From Mycolicibacterium vaccae NBRC 14118 = CIP 105934 (GTDB lineage: Bacteria; Actinomycetota; Actinomycetes; Mycobacteriales; Mycobacteriaceae): a stretch of 58,829 nt of DNA. The notes beneath the pieces are model-generated. The model was given only the letters and a program-made list of their open reading frames with translations. It had not been told where the DNA came from and made no database searches. The position numbers and the translations under genes were made by a program. Of this stretch, positions 51,974-58,829 are shown piece by piece; the first letter of the stretch is position 1, and the number at the start of each line of letters is the position of its first letter. The stretch covers positions 1 through 58,829 of the forward strand of contig NZ_BCRS01000015.1 in assembly GCF_001552715.1 (NCBI RefSeq). The letters are read 5' to 3'.

Positions 51974-54438
51974 TGCACCGGCACCCGGGGGAGCGGCAGC
52001 AGCGGAAGCGCCGGACGGAACTGCCCCACCGAAGACGGTTCGCGGCCGTCCTGCCACGGGTCGCGGTAGGCGTCCACGGACTTCTGCATCCGCGCGTCGA
52101 GGCCGGCGGCTAGGCCCTCGGAGTCGTCGACCACCACCGACCGGATGTGCTCGATGCCCACCCGGGGCACCCACTTGTAGGTCCGCTCAAGCCAGTTGGC
52201 GCTCTCGCGGTAGTACTGAAGGAACCGGCCGGTCAGGGTGATCACGGTCTGGGCATCGTCGACGGTCGCGAGCAGATCGCCCTTGCGGATGTGCGCGCCC
52301 GCCGCGCCGCCGACGTAGATCTCCCAGCGGCCACCGTCGACCGCGACGACCCCGAGGTCCTTGCACAGCGCCTCGGCACAGTTGCGCGGACACCCGGTGA
52401 CTGCGAGCTTCATCTTTCCCGGGCTGGCCAGACCTTTGAAGCGCTCCTCGATCGCGATGCCCAGCGCCGTCGAGTCACCGACACCGAACCGGCAGAAGTC
52501 GCTGCCCACACAGGTTTTCACGGTCCGGAAACTCTTGCCGTAGGCGTACCCGGACGGCATGTCCAGATCCGCCCACACTGCGGGCAGGTCCTCCTTGCGC
52601 ACGCCCAGCAGATCGATGCGCTGACCCCCGGTGAGCTTGATCATCGGGATCGCGTACTTCTCGGCGACGTCGGCGATCCTGCGCAGCTGCGCGGCATCGG
52701 TCACCCCGCCCTTCATCTGCGGCACCACCGAGAACGTGCCGTCGCGCTGGATGTTGGCGTGTACCCGGTCGTTGATGAACCGGGCATCGCGCTCGTCGAC
52801 GAATTCGTCGGCCCACATCATCTCCAGCAGCGAGGCCAAGGCCATCTTCGATCCGGCGTCCTCCTTGCCGTCGGGCGCCAGCGCCGCGAAAACCGAAGAC
52901 ACCGAATGCAGTTCGAGATCACGGATATGACGCATCAAGGTGGCCTTGTCGTACGGAACGCCCGGCACGTACCAGGACGCCGACGGATCCTCGGTCACCG
53001 CGCCGCCGGCCGCCCAGTCGACGACCTGGCCCACCAGCTCCTTGCAGGACCCGCAACCCTTTCCCGCCTTGGTTTTGGCCATCACCGCGGACACCGACGT
53101 CTCGCCGGCTCGCACGCAGGAGACCAGCGCGCCTTTGGAGACGCCGTTGCAGTTGCACACCTGAGCGTCGTCGGCGAGCTCGGCCACCCCCACCGCGACG
53201 TCCGGGGTGCCGATGTCGAACAGCAGCGACACCCGTTCGTCGGGCAGCGGCAGCCCGCTGTCGAAGGCCTGGGTCAGAAACGCCACCTTCGACACATCCC
53301 CGACGAGCGTGGCGCCCACCAGTTTCCCGTCGCGGATCACCACGGTCTTGTAGACGCCGTGCCTGGGCTCGCTGTACTGCACGAACTCGTCGTCCGGATG
53401 CTCGGGCCCCTTGACGCCCATGGCCGCGACGTCGACCCCGGCGACCTTGAGCTTGGTGGCCACCCGCGACCCGTGGTAGGCCGCCGCCGGGTCGGTGCCG
53501 GTCAGGTGGTCGGCCAGCACCCTGGCCTGCTCCCACAGCGGCGCCACCAGCCCGTACACCTGGCCGCGGTGCTGGGCGCACTCGCCGACGACGTAGACGT
53601 CGTCGTCGTCGACCGAGCGCATGTGGTCGTCGGTGACGATCGCGCGTTCCACGGTCAGCCCCGCCCGTTGTGCCAGGCCGACATTCGGTCGGATGCCGGC
53701 CGCGATCACCAGCATGTCGCAGTCCAGCCGGGTCCCGTCGGCGAACAGCACCCCTCGCAGCCGCCCGCTGTCGTCGGTGCGCACCTCAGTGGTCCGCTTC
53801 TCCAGGTGCACCCCGATCCCGAGGTCCTCCACCGACCTGCGCAGGATCGCGCCGGCCGGGTCGTCGAGCTGGGCGTTCATCAGCGTCGGCGCGGCGTGCA
53901 CCACCTCCACGGTCAGGCCGCGGCTCTGCAGTCCGCGCGCGGCTTCCAGGCCCAGCAGCCCGCCACCGATCACGACAGCCTTGGTCCTGGTGTTCGCTTC
54001 GGCGATCATGGCCGCGGTGTCGTCGAGCGTGCGGAACCCGAACACGCCGTCGGCCAGCGTCTTGTCGTCGGCCCACAGCCCCGCCATCGGCGGGAAGAAC
54101 GAGCGGCTGCCGGTGGCCAGGATCAGCTTGTCGTAGTGCAGTGTGGTGCCGTCGTCGGCGTGCACCAGGTGGGCGAACGTGTCGAGCCGCACCACCCGCA
54201 CCCCGGCGCGCAGGTCGATGCCGTGGTCGGTGTACCAGTCCATCGCGTTGAGATAGATCTCAGCCGGATCCTCCACCCCGGCAAGCACATTCGACAACAG
54301 GATACGGTTGTAGTTCCCGTACGGCTCGTCGCCGAAGACGGTGATCTGAAAATGGTCGGCTCCGCCCCGCGCCAGCACCTCCTCCAGGGCGCGCACACCG
54401 GCCATCCCGTTGCCGACCACCACCAGCCGCTGGGCCAT
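51970..54438 (-). CDS. nirB: Nitrite reductase large subunit NirB
   Basis: NirB reduces nitrite to ammonia with NAD(P)H. In the 822-residue protein the N-terminal FAD/NAD domains start LVVVGNGMAGVRALEEV and include VVIGGGLLGLEAARGL and VYVVGECAQHRG. A BFD-type [2Fe-2S] region follows (VCNCNGVSKGALVSC and GKGCGSCKELV). The siroheme/[4Fe-4S] domain has CVGSDFCRFG and VTGCPRNCAEA. All expected Cys are present. The ATG at 54438 shares one base with the stop of the small upstream gene, and nirD follows with a 4-bp overlap. Confidence 0.96.
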   Translation of the reverse strand: MAQRLVVVGNGMAGVRALEEVLARGGADHFQITVFGDEPYGNYNRILLSNVLAGVEDPAEIYLNAMDWYTDHGIDLRAGVRVVRLDTFAHLVHADDGTTLHYDKLILATGSRSFFPPMAGLWADDKTLADGVFGFRTLDDTAAMIAEANTRTKAVVIGGGLLGLEAARGLQSRGLTVEVVHAAPTLMNAQLDDPAGAILRRSVEDLGIGVHLEKRTTEVRTDDSGRLRGVLFADGTRLDCDMLVIAAGIRPNVGLAQRAGLTVERAIVTDDHMRSVDDDDVYVVGECAQHRGQVYGLVAPLWEQARVLADHLTGTDPAAAYHGSRVATKLKVAGVDVAAMGVKGPEHPDDEFVQYSEPRHGVYKTVVIRDGKLVGATLVGDVSKVAFLTQAFDSGLPLPDERVSLLFDIGTPDVAVGVAELADDAQVCNCNGVSKGALVSCVRAGETSVSAVMAKTKAGKGCGSCKELVGQVVDWAAGGAVTEDPSASWYVPGVPYDKATLMRHIRDLELHSVSSVFAALAPDGKEDAGSKMALASLLEMMWADEFVDERDARFINDRVHANIQRDGTFSVVPQMKGGVTDAAQLRRIADVAEKYAIPMIKLTGGQRIDLLGVRKEDLPAVWADLDMPSGYAYGKSFRTVKTCVGSDFCRFGVGDSTALGIAIEERFKGLASPGKMKLAVTGCPRNCAEALCKDLGVVAVDGGRWEIYVGGAAGAHIRKGDLLATVDDAQTVITLTGRFLQYYRESANWLERTYKWVPRVGIEHIRSVVVDDSEGLAAGLDARMQKSVDAYRDPWQDGREPSSVGQFRPALPLLPLPRVPVQ

Positions 54439-54788
54439 CAGATCTCCACCAGGCCCAGATCCAGCATCACCGTGCCCTTCACCCCGTCCGGTGCGGCGAC
54501 GTGCAGCTCCAGCACGGTGTCGCCGAGCAGGTCCTCGACCACCCGCAGCGCGACGTGGGTGGCACCCTTGGCCGCGATCGGGAAGTAGCGCATCGGCACC
54601 CCGTCGCGGAACAGCACCACGGTGATCATCTCCTCGGTGGAGTTCCCGCCCCGGAAGTACACCGGTTGGGTGACGGCTCCGGCAGGCACCACGTAGCGCG
54701 GCGCGTCGATCGGTACCGGTTTGTCGTAGCCGCCGCCCTCGAACGTGAACGCCCCCTGCAGGAACTGCGGTCTGCTTCCGTCGGTCAT
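54438..54788 (-). CDS. Small protein of unknown function at the head of the nirBD operon
   Basis: The 116-residue soluble protein appears to be mostly beta strand, with AFTFEGGGYDKPVPIDAPRY, a VYFRGGNSTEEMITVVLFRDG stretch and VALRVVEDLLGDTVLELHV. No cofactor motif, signal peptide or membrane span is seen. It is translationally coupled to nirB (TGATG) and is the first gene behind the GlnR-like box, so a role in nitrite reductase assembly or regulation is suggested by context only. I do not recognise the family. Confidence 0.8.
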   Translation of the reverse strand: MTDGSRPQFLQGAFTFEGGGYDKPVPIDAPRYVVPAGAVTQPVYFRGGNSTEEMITVVLFRDGVPMRYFPIAAKGATHVALRVVEDLLGDTVLELHVAAPDGVKGTVMLDLGLVEI

Positions 54789-54810
54789 GGCTCGAAGCTA
54801 GGAGCGGGGT

Positions 54811-54837
54811 GTTTCGGAGGCGTTTCCCCCGCAACAC
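54811..54837 (-). promoter_or_regulatory. GlnR-like box in the nitrate/nitrite divergent region
   Basis: Read on the minus strand, GAAAC-GCCTCC-GAAAC has the 11-bp half-site period of actinobacterial GlnR boxes (GTnAC-n6-GAAAC). A weaker half-site GTGTT lies another 11 bp upstream. It is 23 bp before the small gene's ATG. GlnR is known to activate nitrate and nitrite assimilation in mycobacteria, so this is the expected control point. Confidence 0.5.
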
Positions 54838-54888
54838 GCCTGTGGATCCCTGCGATCACAGCGCGAACCCCTCACCGTGAGCCCGGAG

Positions 54889-54916
54889 CCGGTGTGAGGG
54901 CGAGTTTTCACTCCGG
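54889..54916. promoter_or_regulatory. Imperfect inverted repeat CCGGTGTGAG-N8-TTCACTCCGG
   Basis: Ten-base arms match at 8 of 10 positions around an 8-base spacer, 25 bp before the transporter ATG at 54941. It could be an operator for a nitrate regulator such as the mycobacterial NnaR, or a small hairpin in the transporter leader. Neither is shown. Confidence 0.35.
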
Positions 54917-54940
54917 TCATCGACGTGCAACGGACAGGGA

Positions 54941-56380
54941 ATGACCTGGGCTTTCACTGAGGCCATGGCGAAACGAACGCGCGACATCGACACCTGGGAT
55001 CCCGAGGACGTCGAGGCCTGGGAGTCGGGGGGCAAATCGATCGCGAGACGCAACCTGATCTGGTCCATCGTCGCCGAGCACGTCGGCTTCTCGGTGTGGT
55101 CGATCTGGTCGGTGATGGTGCTGTTCATGCCGCAGGACGTCTACGGCATCGACGCGGCGGGCAAGTTCTACCTGGTCGCGGTGCCGACGCTGGTCGGTGC
55201 GTTCATGCGTATCCCGTACACCATCGCCCCGGCCAGGTTCGGCGGCCGTAACTGGACGATCGTCAGCGCGCTGCTGCTGCTGATCCCGACGGTGCTGACG
55301 CTGTATTACATGAAGAACCCGGCGTCCTACACCACCTACATGGTGGTCGCCGCGTTCGCCGGTCTCGGCGGCGGCAACTTCGCCTCCTCGATGACCAACA
55401 TCAACGCGTTCTACCCGCAGCGGCTCAAAGGCTGGGCGCTGGGCCTCAACGCCGGCGGCGGCAACATCGGCGTGCCCGTCATCCAGCTCATCGGTCTGCT
55501 CGTCATCGCCACGCTCGGCAACACCAGGCCCGAAATCGTCTGCGCCATCTACCTTGTCGCGATCAGCGCCGCCGCGGTGGGTGCCGCGGTGAACATGGAC
55601 AACCTGCGCAACCAGAAATCGAACTTCGGTGCGCTCGTCGAGGCGATGCGGTTCAGGCACTCCTGGGTGATGAGCTTTCTCTACATCGGCACGTTCGGGT
55701 CGTTCATCGGCTTCTCCTTCGCGTTCGGTCAGGTGCTGCAGATCAACTTCCTCGCCGGGGGCGAGACCGCCGCGCAGGCGTCGCTGCACGCCGCGCAGAT
55801 CGCGTTCCTGGGCCCGCTGCTCGGCTCGATCTCCCGGCCCTTCGGTGGCCGGCTGGCCGACCGGATCGGCGGCGGGAAGGTCACCTTGTACGTATTCGTC
55901 GCGATGATGTTCTCCGCGGGCATCCTGGTGGCGTCCGGGGTGCTCGACGACGCTACGGCCGGTGCCCCGACGGGCGGGCAGATGGTCGGCTACGTCGCCG
56001 GGTTCATCATGCTGTTCGTGCTGTCCGGTCTGGGCAACGGCTCGACCTACAAGATGATCCCGTCGATCTTCGAGGCCAAGGCGCAGGGCCGCGACGACCT
56101 GAGCCGCGATGAGAAGGCCGCGTGGTCGCGCGCGATGTCGGGCGCGCTGATCGGGTTCGCCGGCGCGGTCGGCGCACTGGGCGGAGTGTTCATCAACGTG
56201 GTGCTGCGGGCGTCCTACGTCGGCGACGCGAAGTCGGCCACCAACGCGTTCTGGGTGTTCCTGGGCTTCTACGTGGTGTGCGCGTTCGTGACCTGGTTCG
56301 TGTTCCTGCGGTTGCAGGAACACCGCGCGCACACCGGTGAGCACATCGGGCGCGCACCGGCGCCGGTGTCCGTCGGATAG
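54941..56380 (+). CDS. narK: Nitrate/nitrite MFS transporter (NarK/NasA type)
   Basis: The 479-residue major-facilitator protein has about 12 spans. Both nitrate-porter signatures are present: GLGGGNFASSMTNINAFYP continuing to GLNAGGGNIG (about 141-175), and SGLGNGSTYKMIPSIFEA (about 363-380). It would import nitrate or exchange nitrite. A cytoplasmic lead (DTWDPEDVEAWE) precedes the first span. The ATG at 54941 (behind AGGGA) and the ATG at 54965 are both possible starts. The nitrate reductase gene starts 2 bp after its stop. Confidence 0.92.
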   Translation: MTWAFTEAMAKRTRDIDTWDPEDVEAWESGGKSIARRNLIWSIVAEHVGFSVWSIWSVMVLFMPQDVYGIDAAGKFYLVAVPTLVGAFMRIPYTIAPARFGGRNWTIVSALLLLIPTVLTLYYMKNPASYTTYMVVAAFAGLGGGNFASSMTNINAFYPQRLKGWALGLNAGGGNIGVPVIQLIGLLVIATLGNTRPEIVCAIYLVAISAAAVGAAVNMDNLRNQKSNFGALVEAMRFRHSWVMSFLYIGTFGSFIGFSFAFGQVLQINFLAGGETAAQASLHAAQIAFLGPLLGSISRPFGGRLADRIGGGKVTLYVFVAMMFSAGILVASGVLDDATAGAPTGGQMVGYVAGFIMLFVLSGLGNGSTYKMIPSIFEAKAQGRDDLSRDEKAAWSRAMSGALIGFAGAVGALGGVFINVVLRASYVGDAKSATNAFWVFLGFYVVCAFVTWFVFLRLQEHRAHTGEHIGRAPAPVSVG

Positions 56381-56382
56381 GC

Positions 56383-58829
56383 ATGATCCGTACCGCGTGT
56401 TCCTACTGCGGGGTCGGCTGCGGCATCTCGGTCGAGACCCGCGCCGATCCCGCCTCGGGCGCACCCGTCATCGCGCGGGTGTCCGGAGACAGGTTGCACC
56501 CGGCCAACTTCGGGCGGTTGTGCACCAAGGGAGCCACGCACGCGGAGATGATGGCCGCCACCGACGGGCGGTTGCGGACCGCGCTGAAGCGCCGGTCGCG
56601 TGACGCGGACCCGGTGGCCGTCGACGTCGACGCCGCGCTGGCCGAGGCCGCCGCGAGGTTGCGGGCCATCGTCGACGAGCACGGCCCCGACGCGGTCGCC
56701 CTGTACGTGTCGGGCCAGATGTCGCTGGAGGCACAGTATCTGGCGACCAAACTGGCCAAGGGCTACCTGTGCACCCTGCACCTGGAGTCGAACTCCCGGC
56801 TGTGCATGGCCAGCGCGGGCACCGGTTTCAAGCAGTCGCTCGGTTCGGACGGCCCGCCCGGTTCCTACACCGACTTCGACTGCACCGACCTGTTCTTCGT
56901 CATCGGCTCCAACATGGCCGACTGCCACCCCATCCTGTACCTGCGGATGGCCGACCGCCGCAAGGCGGGCGCGAAGCTGATCGTGGTCGACCCGCGCCGG
57001 ACCGCGACCGCCGCCGATGCGGACCTGTACCTGCAGATCCGGCCCGGCACCGATCTGGCGCTGCTCAACGGCATCCTGCACCTGCTGGTCGAGAACCACG
57101 CCATCGACGACGAGTTCATCACCGAGCACACGCAGGGCTGGGAGGCGATGCCCGGGTTCCTCGCCGACTACCCGCCGGCGCGAGTGGCTGCGATCACCGG
57201 GCTGGCCGAAGCCGACATCCGCACTGCGGCCGCGATGATCGCCGATGCGCGCGACTGGGTGTCGTGCTGGACGATGGGGCTCAACCAGAGCACCCACGGC
57301 ACCTGGAGCACCAACGCGATCTGCAACCTGCATCTGGCCACCGGTGCCATCTGCCGGCCGGGCAGCGGGCCCATGTCGCTGACCGGACAGCCCAACGCGA
57401 TGGGCGGGCGCGAGATGGGTTACATGGGACCGGGTCTGCCCGGGCAGCGGGCCGTGCTGTCGGCGCAGGACCGCGCGTTCGTCGAAACCCAGTGGGATCT
57501 CGAACCCGGCACCATCCGGGCCGACGTCGGGCCGGGGACCGTGGAGCTGTTCCGCCGCATCGGCGACGGAGACATCCGGGCGGTGTGGATCATCTGCACC
57601 AATCCCGTTGCCAGCGTCGCGAACCGGGACACGGTGACCGCCGCGCTGAGGACAGCCGAACTGGTCATCACCCAGGACGCCTACGCCGACACCGCCACCA
57701 ACCGGTACGCCGACATCATGCTTCCGGCCACGCTGTGGGCCGAGACCGACGCGGTGATGGTCAACTCCGACCGCACCCTGACCCTGCTGCAGCAGTCCGT
57801 GCCACCGGCCGGCGATGCGCGGCCGGACTGGGAGCTGATCTGCGGGGTGGCGCGCCATCTCGGGTTCGGCGACGCGTTCGACTACAAGTCCAGCGAGGAG
57901 ATCTTCGACGAGATCCGCCGCTTCCACAATCCGCTTACCGGCTACGACCTGCGCGGCATCACCTACGAGCGGCTCCGCGAGACCCCGGTGCAGTGGCCGT
58001 GCGCGTCGTCCGGCACCCCCGAGGCCAACCCGATCCGCTACCTCAATGACGGCGTCTCGCAGGCCCTGCACATCGACACCGACGGGCACACCCCGCGGCT
58101 GGCCTTCGCCACCCCGTCCCGGCGTGCGGTGTTCCACCCCCGCCCGCACATGGACGCCGCCGAGCTGCCCGACGGGGACTTCCCCTTCGTGCTCAACACC
58201 GGCCGGCTGCAGCACCAGTGGCACACCATGACCAAAACCGGCAGGGTCGCCAAACTCAACAAGCTCAACCCCGGCCCCTTCGTCGAGATCCACCCCGACG
58301 ACGCCGCCGCGCTGGGGATCTCGGCCGGACAAGGCGTGGAGCTCGTCACCCGGCGCGGGCGGGCGGTCTTGCCCGCCGTCGTCACCGAACGCGTCCTGCC
58401 CGGCAACACGTGGGTGCCGTTCCACTGGAACGACGAACACGGCGAGAACCTGACGATCAACGCCCTGACCAACGACGCCGTCGACCCGGACTCGCTGCAA
58501 CCGGAGTTCAAGGTGTGCGCGGTGCGGCTGGCCCCCGTCCCGGTGGACGACGGAGCCCCCGCGCTGACCGACGACGAGAAGATCTACCTCGCAGGGTTTC
58601 TCGCCGGCATCGAGGAGGGCCTGCCCGGTGTCCCGGTGCTTCCGGCCGGCGCCCCGGTCGGTGCGCGGGCCCGGTTGTGGGTCGACGGGCTGCTGGCCGG
58701 GCGCTACTCGCGGCTGCCCGCCGACGGGGCGCCGGCGCACAAGCCGAGCGGGCCGCTGGTGCTGTGGGCGTCGCAGACCGGCAACGCCGAGGAATTCGCC
58801 GGCAAGCTGGGGGAGCGGCTCGGCGGGGG
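56383..58829 (+). CDS. Assimilatory nitrate reductase fused to a flavodoxin-type reductase domain (3' end outside window)
   Basis: The frame is open to the window end (about 815 residues seen). The N-terminus has the [4Fe-4S] ligands Cys6, Cys9, Cys13 and Cys47 (ACSYCGVGC, RLCTKG), then bis-MGD molybdopterin oxidoreductase domains with the probable Mo ligand Cys141 (NSRLCMASAG). The C-terminal molydopterin-binding part includes NTGRLQHQWHTMTKTGR. The last visible residues, LVLWASQTGNAEEFAG, are the start of an FMN-binding flavodoxin domain. This is the nitrate reductase/CysJ-like fusion known in mycobacteria, which would take electrons directly from NADPH. It forms an operon with the transporter. 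Confidence 0.93.
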   Translation, partial: MIRTACSYCGVGCGISVETRADPASGAPVIARVSGDRLHPANFGRLCTKGATHAEMMAATDGRLRTALKRRSRDADPVAVDVDAALAEAAARLRAIVDEHGPDAVALYVSGQMSLEAQYLATKLAKGYLCTLHLESNSRLCMASAGTGFKQSLGSDGPPGSYTDFDCTDLFFVIGSNMADCHPILYLRMADRRKAGAKLIVVDPRRTATAADADLYLQIRPGTDLALLNGILHLLVENHAIDDEFITEHTQGWEAMPGFLADYPPARVAAITGLAEADIRTAAAMIADARDWVSCWTMGLNQSTHGTWSTNAICNLHLATGAICRPGSGPMSLTGQPNAMGGREMGYMGPGLPGQRAVLSAQDRAFVETQWDLEPGTIRADVGPGTVELFRRIGDGDIRAVWIICTNPVASVANRDTVTAALRTAELVITQDAYADTATNRYADIMLPATLWAETDAVMVNSDRTLTLLQQSVPPAGDARPDWELICGVARHLGFGDAFDYKSSEEIFDEIRRFHNPLTGYDLRGITYERLRETPVQWPCASSGTPEANPIRYLNDGVSQALHIDTDGHTPRLAFATPSRRAVFHPRPHMDAAELPDGDFPFVLNTGRLQHQWHTMTKTGRVAKLNKLNPGPFVEIHPDDAAALGISAGQGVELVTRRGRAVLPAVVTERVLPGNTWVPFHWNDEHGENLTINALTNDAVDPDSLQPEFKVCAVRLAPVPVDDGAPALTDDEKIYLAGFLAGIEEGLPGVPVLPAGAPVGARARLWVDGLLAGRYSRLPADGAPAHKPSGPLVLWASQTGNAEEFAGKLGERLGG

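Noticed and set aside
52147..54588. Plus-strand open frame of about 813 codons opposite nirB
   Set aside because: Composition is that of an antisense shadow (His/Arg/Gly/Val runs) and nirB on the other strand has all cofactor motifs.
56269..58740. Long minus-strand open frame (over 800 codons) opposite the nitrate reductase
   Set aside because: It is in the shadow frame of a clear molybdoenzyme, rich in Arg, Gly, His and Pro, with no recognisable domain; typical of high-GC DNA.
1..58829. Search for tRNA genes, rRNA, CRISPR arrays, insertion sequences, attachment sites
   Set aside because: Nothing seen: no cloverleaf-like or repeat-spacer pattern, no transposase, integrase or phage gene, and coding density is continuous.

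Overview
The window is a GC-rich (roughly two-thirds G+C) actinobacterial chromosome segment and almost certainly mycobacterial. Its first 11 kb carries the division/cell-wall (dcw) order murD-ftsW-murG-murC-ftsQ-ftsZ-pgeF-yggS/ylmE-sepF-yggT-wag31. The FtsZ, Wag31 and YggT proteins read almost like their Mycobacterium tuberculosis counterparts, and an Rv2144c-like membrane protein and an Rv2143-like phosphoribosyltransferase follow as they do there. The catabolic, transport and nitrate genes further on suggest a fast-growing environmental Mycolicibacterium rather than a slow-growing pathogen. Species cannot be assigned from sequence alone.

Layout. 1-11.2 kb: dcw cluster, mostly with start/stop overlaps. 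11.2-20.6 kb: accessory metabolism (phosphoribosyltransferase, TIGR01777 epimerase-like protein, class I glutamine amidotransferase, SnoaL-like protein, SDR, lipoprotein hydrolase, MerR regulator divergent from a GMC oxidoreductase, GntR regulator, cytochrome P450). 20.8-25.2 kb: a polar amino-acid ABC importer (binding lipoprotein, permease, ATPase) co-directional with an unusual protein that joins a class V PLP aminotransferase fold to a YheO/DauR-type PAS plus helix-turn-helix regulator. 25.1-35.9 kb: a catabolic region with a minus-strand operon (FAH hydrolase, MDR dehydrogenase, extradiol dioxygenase, GNAT, glutaminase) and a divergent plus-strand operon (isochorismatase-like hydrolase, signal-less ABC-type ligand-binding protein, DUF5996). 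It also holds a GntR/FCD regulator, a quinone reductase and a frameshifted SGNH hydrolase. A 12-bp palindrome, AATATCGATATT, occurs in both divergent control regions, and a degenerate copy lies upstream of the GntR gene.

35.9-42.0 kb: secreted TAP-type peptidase/esterase; a DesK/LuxR-type two-component system divergent from an ABC-2 exporter and an exported esterase, with a perfect 15-bp palindrome between them. 42.0-47.9 kb: a CitA/CitB-type two-component system divergent from a tripartite tricarboxylate transporter (tctCBA) and a universal stress protein. 47.9-51.6 kb: alpha/beta hydrolase, a membrane protein and a PF10118 metal-dependent hydrolase divergent from a TetR gene across a 36-bp inverted repeat. 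51.6-58.8 kb: nitrate assimilation, with a small unknown protein, nirB and nirD on one strand and, on the other, a nitrate/nitrite transporter and an assimilatory nitrate reductase whose flavodoxin-like C-terminus runs off the window. A GlnR-like site lies between the two arms.

No tRNA, rRNA, CRISPR array, insertion sequence or prophage gene was recognised. No stretch above 300 bp lacks a gene; the longest gaps (20557-20849, 34466-34740, 29731-29970) are control regions and are described. The strongest candidates for new biology are the aminotransferase-regulator fusion, the palindrome-defined catabolic regulon, and 9-bp tandem repeats placed inside or next to division genes.
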